Source of the DNA: CAZAPG01 sp964486935 | Lineage (GTDB): Bacteria; Chloroflexota; Anaerolineae; 4572-78; J111 | NCBI GenBank assembly: GCA_964486935.1 | Contig: CAZAPG010000010.1 | Span: forward strand, 1 to 64,000 | Length of the DNA stretch: 64,000 nt | Direction of reading: 5' to 3' | Shown: piece after piece, positions 33,480 through 41,892 of the stretch | How the letters are laid out: the number at the start of each line of letters is the position of its first letter | How positions within the stretch are numbered: the first letter of the stretch is position 1 | Program-made: the position numbers and the translations under genes | The notes under the pieces: generated by a model | Database searches by the model: none | Seen by the model: only the letters and a program-made list of their open reading frames with translations | Told to the model about the DNA's origin: nothing

Positions 33480-33725
33480 GTGTCGATTACATGCATTATT
33501 CACGTTCAAGGTGGCGACGCCATCGTCGGTGAAATTGACGAATTGCCAGACCCCCTCTCAAATTACGTGGTCTTTACCAACGTTAGAGCCAGAGATGGCA
33601 AGCCCGTAGTTTATGTTGACCGCGAAGCAACCCGGGTCATGTTTCCCTGGCACAAAATCAGCTTTTTAGAAACTCTGCCCTCCGAAGGCGACCAGGAAGA
33701 GGTTGAGTCTTTCTTCCGCGACTAA
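33480..33725 (+). CDS. Small beta-rich protein of unknown function
   Basis: Protein of 81 residues starting with GTG after AAGGAG. It is predicted to be mostly beta (CIIHVQGGDAIVGEIDELP, YVVFTNVRARDGKPVVYVD) with a segment VMFPWHKISFLETLP and an acidic tail. The start fits an SH3-like or PilZ-like small barrel but no family is recognised. It is the last gene before an intrinsic terminator and 48 bases after the FHA gene, so it belongs to the kinase operon and is probably a regulatory or scaffold component. Confidence 0.72.
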   Translation: MSITCIIHVQGGDAIVGEIDELPDPLSNYVVFTNVRARDGKPVVYVDREATRVMFPWHKISFLETLPSEGDQEEVESFFRD

Positions 33726-33750
33726 AAAACAAAGCAAATTTTGCGCAAAG

Positions 33751-33779
33751 CCGCCACAGAAATCACTGCGGCGGTTTTT
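33751..33779 (+). terminator. Terminator of the kinase/PP2C/J-VWA/FHA operon
   Basis: CCGCC-A-CAG pairs with CTG-C-GGCGG around a 6-base loop, with one mismatch, and is followed by TTTTT. It ends the five-gene operon 25 bases after the small gene. Confidence 0.85.
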
Positions 33780-33787
33780 ATTTTCTT

Positions 33788-33816
33788 TTGACATTTACCC
33801 TCTAACCGGGTAAGAT
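33788..33816 (+). promoter_or_regulatory. Promoter of the CpXC gene
   Basis: A perfect TTGACA and TAAGAT are separated by 17 bases, directly after the terminator. Transcription would start near 33823, about 50 bases before the ATG. Confidence 0.75.
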
Positions 33817-33874
33817 AAACCCTTCAATTTTACTCATTAAAACTCAGTGCGCCTGCTGTTAGAAAGGTTAGTTT

Positions 33875-35062
33875 ATGCCAACTCAACAAGTGGTCCCCGC
33901 TCAATGCCCCAATTGTGGGGCCAAGTTTAACGCCCCTGTGGAAAATATCATTGATGGCCAAAACCCGGCAATGAAGGCCGCTTTTTTGCAAGGCCGGCTT
34001 AACATTGTGCAGTGCCCCCAGTGTGGCGCTTCTATCTCGCCTGCTATTCCAATACTTTATTACGACCTGCAAAAAGAACTGGCCTTTGTGCTGATGCCGC
34101 CGCAGTTAAACCTGGTTGGCCCGGCCCAGGAAAAAATGATTGGCAATTTAACCAATCAGCTGATTAACAGCCTGCCCACCGAGCAGCGCAAATTTTACCT
34201 GTTCAACCCCAAACAATTTTTGTCCATCGAAAGTATGGCCAAAGCTATTTTAGAAGCCGACGGCATTACCGAAGAAATGCTCGAAGCCCAAACCCAAAAA
34301 GCCAAACTCATTGAAGAATTTTTGAAGACACCCGATGACGAGGCGCTCAAAAAACTGGTTGAAACCAACGACGACAAACTGGATGTCGAATTTTTTGAAA
34401 TCCTTACCGCCTACATGCAGGCCGCCCAAATGTCGGGCGACCAGGCCAGATTTCAAGCCTTCTTTGCCTTGCGCACCGTACTGGCCGAGATGAGTTCCAA
34501 AGGCCGGGAAATTGTGGCCCAAATTGACAGAGAACTGGGGCTGGTTGTTATAAAAAGCCAGGAAGAGTTGCTGGAACGCCTGGAAAACGCCGAAAACCAG
34601 GATGAACGGGAATCGCTGGTAGCCGCCGGCCAACCGCTGCTCGATTACACCTTTTTCCAAAAACTCACCAACAAAATCGACGCAGCCACCAAAAAGGGCA
34701 ACACCCAGGTTGCCCAAAAACTCAAGGCCCTTCGCTCTGAAATTTTAGACCTCAAAGCCAAATATGAACAAGAAGCCCAGGCCGCGCTAGAAAAGGCCTC
34801 CGGGTTGCTCAAAAAGGTGCTCCAATCTAACGCGCCCGATAAGGTGCTGGCCGATAACCTTGAAGAAATTGACGACGCCTTTTTCTATCTGCTGCGGGCC
34901 AATATCGAAGAGGCGCGCCGCCAAAAACAAGAGCAACCGGCCCAGGCTTTAGAAATGATTGGCAATATGGCCATGGTCATGCTGCACGAAAAATACGCGC
35001 CTCAAGAAGAGCAATCAGAGCAACCCCAACAGCCGCAACCCCAAATATTGACCAGTAAATAG
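33875..35062 (+). CDS. CpXC-domain protein
   Basis: Protein of 395 residues. The N-terminal domain (about 1-125) has two zinc-binding pairs, AQCPNCGAKFNAPV and VQCPQCGASISPAI, in the CpXC layout, then beta strands including LYYDLQKELAFVLMP. The rest is helical and very rich in Gln, Glu and Lys (about 130-360), including long predicted coiled coils (for example SEILDLKAKYEQEAQAALEK), and ends in a Pro/Gln tail. The function of CpXC proteins is unknown. It follows the kinase operon but has its own promoter and is separated by a terminator, so it is a neighbour rather than a certain member. Confidence 0.85.
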   Translation: MPTQQVVPAQCPNCGAKFNAPVENIIDGQNPAMKAAFLQGRLNIVQCPQCGASISPAIPILYYDLQKELAFVLMPPQLNLVGPAQEKMIGNLTNQLINSLPTEQRKFYLFNPKQFLSIESMAKAILEADGITEEMLEAQTQKAKLIEEFLKTPDDEALKKLVETNDDKLDVEFFEILTAYMQAAQMSGDQARFQAFFALRTVLAEMSSKGREIVAQIDRELGLVVIKSQEELLERLENAENQDERESLVAAGQPLLDYTFFQKLTNKIDAATKKGNTQVAQKLKALRSEILDLKAKYEQEAQAALEKASGLLKKVLQSNAPDKVLADNLEEIDDAFFYLLRANIEEARRQKQEQPAQALEMIGNMAMVMLHEKYAPQEEQSEQPQQPQPQILTSK

Positions 35063-35120
35063 CCTTTTGTATGGTCAGGGCCTTAGCTGTTTATGGCTCT
35101 TTCAGAACTGTCAGTGGCAA

Positions 35121-35159
35121 CGTGAAGCGTGATGCGTGACCAGGCCATCACGCTTCACG
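35121..35159. repeat. 14-bp-stem palindromic repeat (CGTGAAGCGTGATG)
   Basis: CGTGAAGCGTGATG is perfectly complementary to CATCACGCTTCACG across an 11-base loop. It lies between the convergent CpXC and phosphoesterase genes and could act as a stabilising or terminating hairpin. It belongs to the ACGTG family of repeats in this window. Confidence 0.75.
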
Positions 35160-35191
35160 CCCAAACCTCACAAAACCCTGAAGACCCCCTT

Positions 35192-35833
35192 TTATTTATT
35201 GACCCTCACCAATTCAACTACCCCGGCTTCAGCATCAAAAATGGCATATGCCGCCCCCGGCCCGTCCAGGGGACGCCCCACGCTGCCGACCCCCACCACC
35301 AGCGTGTCGCCGGGTTGTAATTTAACCGCCCGCTGCGGCGCTTTTTGCAGCCGGTTGTCGGCAGTGAGCCGCCAGACAACCTGCCGGTGCGTATGGCCGT
35401 GAAACAGCAGCGGAATTTTCGCCTGGGCCAGCGCGGCAAAGGTCTGCCACAGCGCCTCAGACTCGGTGTGCAAATAGGGGAATAAGCGGGAGCCGGGCGC
35501 AACATGCGGGTTGGCGGTTAAATCGGCCAGGGTGGTAATTTGGGGCGGCCAGAAAAGCCCCGCGTGAGTCAACCAGAACCGCTCTAATTGGCGCACCGCC
35601 GGCAGCGATAACGCCCACCGCCGATTCTCCGCAGAAAGATAGCGCCAGTTCGATGCCTCCCAATTGCCAAACACCGTCGGCGCGCCTGCCGCGCCTACCA
35701 GATTAACGCAGTCGTCAATGCCCACATCGCCCAGGCAAAAATAAGCGTCCACATTTTGGGTGTCGGCATGGTTTAAAACAGCGGCCAGGGCCGGAGCGTC
35801 GTTATGAATGTCAGAAAAAATGGCGTAACGCAT
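35192..35833 (-). CDS. Metallophosphoesterase, calcineurin-like
   Basis: Protein of about 213 residues. The metal-binding motifs are AIFSDIHNDAPAL (DxH), CLGDVGIDD (GD), FGNWEASNW (GNxE in place of GNHD/E), THAGLF, and LLFHGHTHRQVVW (GHTH); VVGVGSVGRPLDG matches YfcE/MJ0936-type phosphodiesterases. The substrate may be a phosphodiester or a nucleotide. ATG 35833 was chosen because it starts directly before the first strand (MRYAIFSDIH); the upstream GTG/TTG frame would add an unrelated tail. Convergent with the CpXC gene. Confidence 0.88.
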   Translation of the reverse strand: MRYAIFSDIHNDAPALAAVLNHADTQNVDAYFCLGDVGIDDCVNLVGAAGAPTVFGNWEASNWRYLSAENRRWALSLPAVRQLERFWLTHAGLFWPPQITTLADLTANPHVAPGSRLFPYLHTESEALWQTFAALAQAKIPLLFHGHTHRQVVWRLTADNRLQKAPQRAVKLQPGDTLVVGVGSVGRPLDGPGAAYAIFDAEAGVVELVRVNK

Positions 35834-35873
35834 ACCCGGCAGGGTATCACAGCTTGCCCATCGAGGCAAGACT

Positions 35874-35902
35874 TAGACATCGCCCCCAAATTAGGTTATA
35901 AT
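35874..35902 (+). promoter_or_regulatory. Promoter of hisS
   Basis: TAGACA and a perfect TATAAT are separated by 17 bases, about 37 bases before the hisS start codon. Confidence 0.65.
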
Positions 35903-35938
35903 CATTGCACCCACTACACCCACAAGGAGAGTTAACCA

Positions 35939-37201
35939 TTGTCTAAGTATCAGCGCGTTACCGGCATGCGCGATGTACTGTTTGACGACCAGCCCTACTG
36001 GCGTTTTATTTTACAAAAAATCCGGGAAACCACCGACCTGTTTGGCTATCTTCGCCTGGATACGCCGCTGCTTGAACAGGCCAGCCTTTTCATTCGCGGC
36101 GTGGGCGAGGGCACTGATATTGTGGAAAAAGAGATGTACATTTTTGAAGACCGCGATGGCGACCACCTGGCCCTGCGCCCGGAATTTACGGCCAGCATTA
36201 TGCGGGCCTACGTTGAAAACGGCCTGCACACCATGCCCACCCCGCTGCGGGTGTGGACCGTTGGCCCGCTCTTTCGGCACGAAAAGCCGCAGGCCGGGCG
36301 TTACCGGCAGCACAGCCAGTTTGATATCGAGGTTATTGGCGAGCAAGACCCGGCCGTAGATGTCGAAGTGATTAGCCTGGCCTGGCATCTGTTTACCGGC
36401 CTGGGTTTTTACGGGCTGCGGCTGTATATTAACTCTACCGGCTGCCCCAATTGCAAACCGGCCTACATTCAAACCCTGGTAGATTATTTTAGCCAATACG
36501 CCGACATGCTGCCGCCCGACGACAAAACCCGGCTGCAAAAAAATCCGCTGCGCCTGTTAGATAGTAAAGAAGAAGCCACCCGGCCGCTGCTGGAAAACGC
36601 GCCGCGTATTACCGATTACCTGTGCGCCGAATGTGATGAGCACTTTGCTAAACTAAAAACCTATCTGGATGCCATCGAGCGGCCCTATCAGGTTGACTAC
36701 AAAATTGTGCGCGGCCTGGATTACTACACCAAAACCGTGTTTGAAATCAAGGCCGATGGCCTGGGCAGCCAGGATACCATCTGCGGCGGCGGGCGGTACG
36801 ACGGCCTGATTGAAGAGTTGGGGGGACGCCCCACGCCGGGCATTGGCTTTGGCTCCGGCATCGAGCGATACGTGATTGCCCTGCGCCACCTGGGGGTAGA
36901 GCCGCCGCCCGCGCCGCTGCCCAAAGTAACCGTTTCTTACCTGGGCGAGGCGGCCAAGCGGGTCGCCCTGAAAGTGGTTGAGGAGTTGCGGCAGGCCAAC
37001 ATCGGCAGCCAGTTTACTCCCGGCGACCGCAGCTTGAAAGCCCAACTTAAAGCCGCCGACCGCATCAATGCCGTATATGCCATAATTTTGGGCGAGGACG
37101 AAGTGAAGGCCGGCCAGGCGACCGTGCGCAAAATGCTCGATAGCGAGCAAACCGCCGTAAAATTAACCGATTTGGTGGGCTGGCTCACCGAAAGATTGTA
37201 A
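35939..37201 (+). CDS. hisS: Histidyl-tRNA synthetase
   Basis: Class II aminoacyl-tRNA synthetase of 420 residues. Motif 2 is VWTVGPLFRHEKPQAGRYRQHSQFDIEV (Arg in FRHE), the histidine-A loop is RGLDYYTKTVFEI and motif 3 is GIGFGSGIERY. A C-terminal anticodon-binding domain (about 325-420) follows. The TTG at 35939 has AAGGAG nine bases upstream. No T-box or other leader was seen. nadK starts directly after its stop codon. Confidence 0.96.
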   Translation: MSKYQRVTGMRDVLFDDQPYWRFILQKIRETTDLFGYLRLDTPLLEQASLFIRGVGEGTDIVEKEMYIFEDRDGDHLALRPEFTASIMRAYVENGLHTMPTPLRVWTVGPLFRHEKPQAGRYRQHSQFDIEVIGEQDPAVDVEVISLAWHLFTGLGFYGLRLYINSTGCPNCKPAYIQTLVDYFSQYADMLPPDDKTRLQKNPLRLLDSKEEATRPLLENAPRITDYLCAECDEHFAKLKTYLDAIERPYQVDYKIVRGLDYYTKTVFEIKADGLGSQDTICGGGRYDGLIEELGGRPTPGIGFGSGIERYVIALRHLGVEPPPAPLPKVTVSYLGEAAKRVALKVVEELRQANIGSQFTPGDRSLKAQLKAADRINAVYAIILGEDEVKAGQATVRKMLDSEQTAVKLTDLVGWLTERL

Positions 37202-37204
37202 GTG

Positions 37205-38095
37205 ATGATTGCAGACTCGCTTGACTCATCCAGCCCGCGCCCGTTGGCCTTTGCCATAGTGGGGGTGCTCTACCACCCCAAGCTGGCCGAGTCTCGGGTG
37301 ATGGCCGCCGAGATGCTGGAATTTATTGAAAGCTTTGGGGCGTCGGCCTGGGTCCGCTCAAGCTGGGATGAGGAGGCGATTACCGAACAAGTGGCCGGGC
37401 TGGATTTGCTGATTACCCTGGGTGGAGATGGCTCGCTGTTGCGGGCGGCCCGCATGACGGCGCGTTATAAAATTCCCATTTTGGGGATTAATATGGGCCG
37501 GCTGGGTTTTTTGGCCGAGGTTCAACCCGCCGAATGGCCCGACCGTATCCGGCAAACCTTGCTGGGCAACTTCTGGGTAGAAGAGCGCATGATGGTTCAC
37601 GCCGAGCATCACCGCCAGCGGCAAGTCATCAATGTTTACGAGGCGCTTAACGAAATGGTCATCAGCCGGGGGCAGTTGGCGCGGGTGGTCAGGCTAGACA
37701 CGTACATCGACGGCGGCTATTTAACCACCTACACCGCCGATGGCCTGATTATTGCCACGGCGACCGGCTCTACGGCCTACGCGCTGGCCGCCGGCGGCCC
37801 TATTTTGCCGCCGGAGCTGGAAAACTTTTTGTTGATTCCGCTGGCGGCGCACCTTAGTTTAGACCGGGCGCTGGTGCTCTCAAAGGGGGTAACGGTGCGG
37901 GTGCGAGTCTCCACCGACCACACCGCCGTGCTCACCGGCGATGGTCAATTTGAGCGCGAGCTGGCCGACGGCGATGAGATTATCATGAGCGCCAGCCCAT
38001 CGGTGGGGCGCTTTGTGCGTTTGCAAGAAAAAAACTACTTTTATCAAACGCTCATGCATCGCCTGGGCTGGCCCCAGCACAACGATAAACGGTAG
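37205..38095 (+). CDS. nadK: NAD kinase
   Basis: Protein of about 296 residues that makes NADP from NAD and ATP. The GGDG motif is in LLITLGGDGSLLRAAR, with the NE/D motif NEMVISRG and the substrate loop TATGSTAYALAAGGPILPP. Either GTG 37202, immediately after the hisS stop, or ATG 37205 is the start; ATG is given. The gene is coupled to hisS. Length and motifs are typical. Confidence 0.95.
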   Translation: MIADSLDSSSPRPLAFAIVGVLYHPKLAESRVMAAEMLEFIESFGASAWVRSSWDEEAITEQVAGLDLLITLGGDGSLLRAARMTARYKIPILGINMGRLGFLAEVQPAEWPDRIRQTLLGNFWVEERMMVHAEHHRQRQVINVYEALNEMVISRGQLARVVRLDTYIDGGYLTTYTADGLIIATATGSTAYALAAGGPILPPELENFLLIPLAAHLSLDRALVLSKGVTVRVRVSTDHTAVLTGDGQFERELADGDEIIMSASPSVGRFVRLQEKNYFYQTLMHRLGWPQHNDKR

Positions 38096-38171
38096 GGCTT
38101 ATTAATCAAATACCAAGGTTTACCGCCTAAAATCAAACCAAAATTGATGGATGGGGAGTAGCTGATATCCG

Positions 38172-38960
38172 ATGAGTCAAGCCACCCAAGATTTAGTGCA
38201 ACAGGGTTTAACCGCCGCCCGCGTGGGCGATGTTGATGATGCGCGTCGCTTGCTGCACCAAGCCACCGAGCAAACGCCAAACCGGGTTGAAGCCTGGCTG
38301 GCGCTGGCCGGGGTTGTTGAGACTTTAGAGGAAAAGGAGCGCTGCTTTTCTAAAGTTCTTGACCTTGACCCCGACAACAGCGAGGCCAAAGCCGGGCTGG
38401 CCCGGGTAGAGCAAAAGCTGGCCGAACAGAAGGCGACCCAGCAGGCCGAAACCGCCACCGGATTGGGGTATTGCTACCGCCATCCCCAAACAGAAACGGG
38501 GTTGCGCTGCAACAAGTGCAACAAATTTATCTGCCCCAAATGCGCGGTCAGAACGCCGGTGGGGTTTCGCTGCCCGGATTGCATCCGCGAGCAGGAGGAC
38601 AAATATTATAGCGGCGGCAATCTGGATTATGTGATTGCCGCGTTTATTGCCTTTCCGCTATCGCTGCTGGCGGCGGCGCTGTTTACCTTTATTTTGGGAC
38701 GTATCGGCTGGTTTTTCTTCAGTATTATTATCGGTTTTATTGCCGCGCCGGCCGTAGCCGGCTTTATTGCCGAAGCGGTACGCTGGGGAGTTGGCAGGCG
38801 TCGTTCGCGGTATTTAAGATATGTGGTGGTGGGCTGTTTGGCGCTTGGCACGGCTCCGTTTTTGCTGCTGTTGTTGTTGTCGGGTAATTTTTTTGGATTG
38901 ATTGCTCCGGCGCTGTTACTGTTTTTGGGCGGCGCTACAATTTCTGCCCGGCTGCGCTAA
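38172..38960 (+). CDS. TPR / B-box-type zinc finger membrane protein
   Basis: Protein of 262 residues. A TPR-like helical segment (about 1-90; GLTAARVGDVDDARRLLHQA, LAGVVETLEEKERCF) precedes a B-box-like zinc motif (about 95-145): CYRHPQTETGLRCNKCNKFICPKC then TPVGFRCPDC. Three or four transmembrane helices follow (about 150-260). The domain order resembles membrane proteins in which a B-box sits next to a rhomboid or other bundle, but rhomboid Ser/His catalytic residues are not visible. Function unknown. A bidirectional terminator follows. Confidence 0.82.
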   Translation: MSQATQDLVQQGLTAARVGDVDDARRLLHQATEQTPNRVEAWLALAGVVETLEEKERCFSKVLDLDPDNSEAKAGLARVEQKLAEQKATQQAETATGLGYCYRHPQTETGLRCNKCNKFICPKCAVRTPVGFRCPDCIREQEDKYYSGGNLDYVIAAFIAFPLSLLAAALFTFILGRIGWFFFSIIIGFIAAPAVAGFIAEAVRWGVGRRRSRYLRYVVVGCLALGTAPFLLLLLLSGNFFGLIAPALLLFLGGATISARLR

Positions 38961-38986
38961 CCATAGAGTTTTAAGACCAACAAAAA

Positions 38987-39011
38987 AACCCCCGGCTTTT
39001 CACCGGGGGTT
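38987..39011. terminator. Bidirectional terminator between B-box gene and sigma factor gene
   Basis: AACCCCCGG/CCGGGGGTT stem with a 7-base loop. The minus strand reads into TTTTTTTG, so it is a strong end for the sigma factor gene, and the plus side gives TTCTTTG. Confidence 0.88.
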
Positions 39012-39030
39012 CTTTGTTGCAGACAATCGC

Positions 39031-39957
39031 CTAGTTGACAAATCCGGTCAATCGGTTGGCGTGGCGCGGCTGGCGCAATTTAGCCAGCGCTTCTTTTTCA
39101 ATCTGGCGGATGCGCTCGCGGGTCAGGCCAAACCGTTCGGCTACATCTTGCAGGGTTAGCGGTTGGCCATCGCGCAGGCCGTAGCGCAGTTCAACAATGC
39201 GGCTTTCGCGGGCAGTCAGCCCGGCCAGCGCTCGCCGAATTTCGCCTTCAAGCAAGGTGGCGTCTACCTGCTCTTCCAGGGCCTGAGACACATCGTTTTC
39301 TACAAAGTCGCCCAGCGTAGCGCCATCTTCGCCTACCGGCTCTTCAAGGCTAAGGGTTTCCTGCCCATCCTGAAGCAGCTCGTGGATTTGTTCCGGGGCA
39401 TCGCCGGTGTGGGCGGCAATCTCTTCCAGTTCGGGAGTGCGGCCCAGTTTTTGGGTCAGTTGCCCCATCACCTTTTTGATTTTGCCCAGGTGGTCAACCT
39501 TGTGAACCGGCAGCCGAATGACGCGGGTTTGCACGGCCACAGCCCGGCTTACGCTTTGTCTAATCCAGTAGCTGGCGTAAGTGCTTAACCGCACGCCTTT
39601 GCTGGTGTCAAACTTGTCGATGGCTCTGATCAGGCCAAGTACGCCTTCTTGAGAAAGCTCGGCCAGAGTTAAGCCATGCCCGGTGTATTTGCTAGCAATA
39701 CTAATTACCAACCGGCCATTTGCCTGAATCAGTGTTCTGCGGGCAGCGTTGCCTCTATCTGATTTTTCTTGAAGCTTGTCTTGTTCATCCAGGCTCAAAA
39801 CATCCCGATTTTTTTCCAGTCGTCTGGCTGCCTTTTTTCCAGCGATCATCTCGTTGATCAGGCGTTTTTCTTCTTCGGGGGATACCGGGGCGGTTGCCGC
39901 CAGGTTAGCAATACTCAGCCGGAACAGTGCTTCATCAGGTGCCCAAGTTGTTGCCAT
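39031..39957 (-). CDS. RNA polymerase sigma factor, sigma-70 primary-like (RpoD/SigA type)
   Basis: Protein of 308 residues without a long region 1.1. Region 1.2 lies at about 1-35, region 2 is NGRLVISIASKYTGHG with LSQEGVLGLIRAIDKFD and LSTYASYWIRQSVSRAV (-10 recognition), region 3 follows, and region 4 ends in LTLQDVAERFGLTRERIRQIEKEAL (the -35 helix-turn-helix). It directs RNA polymerase to housekeeping-like promoters. At 308 residues it is shorter than a typical RpoD, so it may be a group 2 (stress) sigma factor. It has GAGGTGATAG before the ATG. Confidence 0.93.
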   Translation of the reverse strand: MATTWAPDEALFRLSIANLAATAPVSPEEEKRLINEMIAGKKAARRLEKNRDVLSLDEQDKLQEKSDRGNAARRTLIQANGRLVISIASKYTGHGLTLAELSQEGVLGLIRAIDKFDTSKGVRLSTYASYWIRQSVSRAVAVQTRVIRLPVHKVDHLGKIKKVMGQLTQKLGRTPELEEIAAHTGDAPEQIHELLQDGQETLSLEEPVGEDGATLGDFVENDVSQALEEQVDATLLEGEIRRALAGLTARESRIVELRYGLRDGQPLTLQDVAERFGLTRERIRQIEKEALAKLRQPRHANRLTGFVN

Positions 39958-40094
39958 TCTCTATCACCTCACCTAATTTTTAGGAGTTTCTACTTAACGC
40001 TCTACCATGCTTTGTGAGATCCGGTTGGAAAGATTTTGCTAAGTTTTTAAGTCTTCAGTAGAGTGTTTGCTAAAAAATGTTAATGCAGTTTGAG

Positions 40095-40799
40095 TTAATT
40101 TAACGAGTAATCTACAAAAGGTAATCTTTGAATCTGTTGATGCGCTTGATGCGCTTTTAGCATATAAGCCAAAATTTTGTTTTCTCTATCTAAAATGTTG
40201 ACGGTTTTTGCAATAAGTGTACTCAACGAGTTGACGGCCAATAGTTGTTGCTTATCGGTTAAGGGGCCTTGTACGGCCGTGCCGGCCAGATAGGCCAGCG
40301 CGGCAGGGTCTGTAGGTAATGTAGCGCCCGAAAGGTCCTCGCCCGATGCGTCGGCCAGGTAATTAATGTATTGTTTGACCATTGGCCTGAGCTTTTGAGT
40401 CAGGCTATCTATGACAGCCGGGTTGGTGTTGGGTTGCATTGGCAGCGGGTCAACCCGGCCAATTAAAAAGTCATCTTCGCTGGCCTTAATTGCCTTGATG
40501 AGAAACCGCTCCTGGCCCACGGTAATCAAGTTCATCCGCTCATTTTTTAGGCGTTCTACGGCTGTAATTTGAGCTGTAGTGCCTACCTCATACAAATCGT
40601 CAAGGTAAAGATTGTTTACATTTGGCGCTTGAGCCGTTTTATTTTTGGCTAACACTACGCCAAACATCTGGTCGGTAGCCAGACATTCTTTAACCATAAG
40701 TTTGTATCGTTCTTCAAATATGTGTAAGGGTAGCATCATCCCTGGAAATAGCACTACATTCAACGGAAAGAGCGGGATGTTTGTGCCATGTTTTAACAT
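40095..40799 (-). CDS. LON substrate-binding domain protein
   Basis: Protein of 234 residues formed by an isolated Lon N-terminal (substrate-binding) domain: IPLFPLNVVLFPGMMLPLHIFEERYKLMV and the strand/turn EVGTTAQITAVERLKNERMNLITVGQERF, followed by a helical part. No AAA or protease domain is present. Such free-standing LON domains occur in many bacteria, and their function (perhaps protein binding) is unknown. It lies alone between the sigma factor gene and the cobalamin-type regulator. Confidence 0.88.
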   Translation of the reverse strand: MLKHGTNIPLFPLNVVLFPGMMLPLHIFEERYKLMVKECLATDQMFGVVLAKNKTAQAPNVNNLYLDDLYEVGTTAQITAVERLKNERMNLITVGQERFLIKAIKASEDDFLIGRVDPLPMQPNTNPAVIDSLTQKLRPMVKQYINYLADASGEDLSGATLPTDPAALAYLAGTAVQGPLTDKQQLLAVNSLSTLIAKTVNILDRENKILAYMLKAHQAHQQIQRLPFVDYSLN

Positions 40800-40909
40800 T
40801 AATCAAAGTTCCCTGTCATTCAGATGACATTTATTTATTATACGTTGCTACAAAAGAAGTCTTCAGTTTTGGTGAAAAAGTTACGCTATATTGTGTAATT
40901 TTGCCCATC

Positions 40910-41821
40910 TTAATGAGTGAGTTGTTGAATTTTATGCGCGGCTTTTTCAATAGTGTCACCTAAATATTGCCCCGGCATGGCGGTTGTGAGCGTTGAATTG
41001 TTAGAAAATATCACGCCGCCGTAAGTAAATAATGATTTTTTAGCGGTTTCCCCGTTTTCTTCAAATTGTGCGCCCAGGTTAGCCAAATTTTGGGCCGATT
41101 GTTTGGTGGCGGCCGAAAGACAAATGAGATTGGGCTGAACTAATTTGATTGTCTGGTGCAATTCGTCAGTCGCAAAATTTGACCCCATGTAAATTACGAT
41201 AAAGCCCCGCCGCCGTAATATAATAGATAGAAGTATCAGCCCAATTTCATGCCGGTCGCCCGGGGCGCAGGCTAAAAGTATTTTTGGACCTGTAATTGGC
41301 ATTTTGGCAGCGTTCATCATCACAATTAACTGTGAATACAATGTAGTAACGGCGTAATTGTGAACCAGTAAACTGATTTTGCCTTTGAGCCACTCTCGTT
41401 CAGAGCTTTTAATTAACTCTGGAAACCATTTACAGGCAACAGTTTCAAGCGAGTATTTAGCCAGGGCCTCGCGTATGATTTTATCTGTCCCAACATCATC
41501 AAACGAAAGTAAAGGCGCTAACAGTTTTTGAATATAAACCAGATGGTAGTCATCGCTAAAAGCCGTTTGATTAGCGCTTTTAATGTTAGAGATGTCGTTA
41601 ACAAAGGTGCCTTTGCCCGCTTTGGTATAGGCAAAACCATCGGCTATCAGCTCTTGTAGGGCGCGTCGGGCCGTCATCCGGCTTAAATCAAAGTGCTGGC
41701 ACAAATCTCGCTCTGATGGCAACTGTTGATGGCAAAGATAAACGCCCTGTTCTATCTGGTTTTGCAGCAAATCTTTTAGTTGAAGATAGATTGGTTTGGG
41801 ATGCTGCTTATCCAGATGCAT
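40910..41821 (-). CDS. GntR-type HTH fused to a cobalamin-binding domain (candidate B12-dependent regulator)
   Basis: Protein of 303 residues. The N-terminus (about 5-75) is a GntR winged helix: PIYLQLKDLLQNQIEQG, LPSERDLCQHFDLSRMTARRAL and DGFAYTKAGKGTFV. A helical B12-binding-2-like bundle follows (about 95-170), then a B12-binding Rossmann domain (about 178-300) with ILLACAPGDRHEIGLILLSIILRRRGF, where His191 matches the cobalamin-ligating His of CarH/LitR. Trp144 is in the position of the CarH Trp, but the following Glu-His pair is His-Asn (154-155). It should bind DNA and cobalamin; light or B12 response is inferred. The gene has a consensus promoter overlapping a tandem repeat. Confidence 0.85.
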   Translation of the reverse strand: MHLDKQHPKPIYLQLKDLLQNQIEQGVYLCHQQLPSERDLCQHFDLSRMTARRALQELIADGFAYTKAGKGTFVNDISNIKSANQTAFSDDYHLVYIQKLLAPLLSFDDVGTDKIIREALAKYSLETVACKWFPELIKSSEREWLKGKISLLVHNYAVTTLYSQLIVMMNAAKMPITGPKILLACAPGDRHEIGLILLSIILRRRGFIVIYMGSNFATDELHQTIKLVQPNLICLSAATKQSAQNLANLGAQFEENGETAKKSLFTYGGVIFSNNSTLTTAMPGQYLGDTIEKAAHKIQQLTH

Positions 41822-41838
41822 AGGGCCTCTACAGTGAA

Positions 41839-41857
41839 TATACCAGTGTATACCAGT
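41839..41857 (-). promoter_or_regulatory. Tandem TATACCAGT repeats, candidate operator
   Basis: Two exact TATACCAGT copies (41839-41847 and 41849-41857) lie one base apart, a 10-base period. On the transcribed strand they cover about +1 to +19 of the cobalamin-type regulator's predicted transcript, a position suited to autorepression. Confidence 0.5.
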
Positions 41858-41863
41858 AACTGT

Positions 41864-41892
41864 ATTTTATCGCACTTTTGTTCGAATGTCAA
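41864..41892 (-). promoter_or_regulatory. Promoter of the GntR-B12 regulator
   Basis: On the minus strand a perfect TTGACA (41892-41887), a 17-base spacer and TAAAAT (41869-41864). The predicted start near 41857 is 36 bases before the ATG. Confidence 0.75.
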
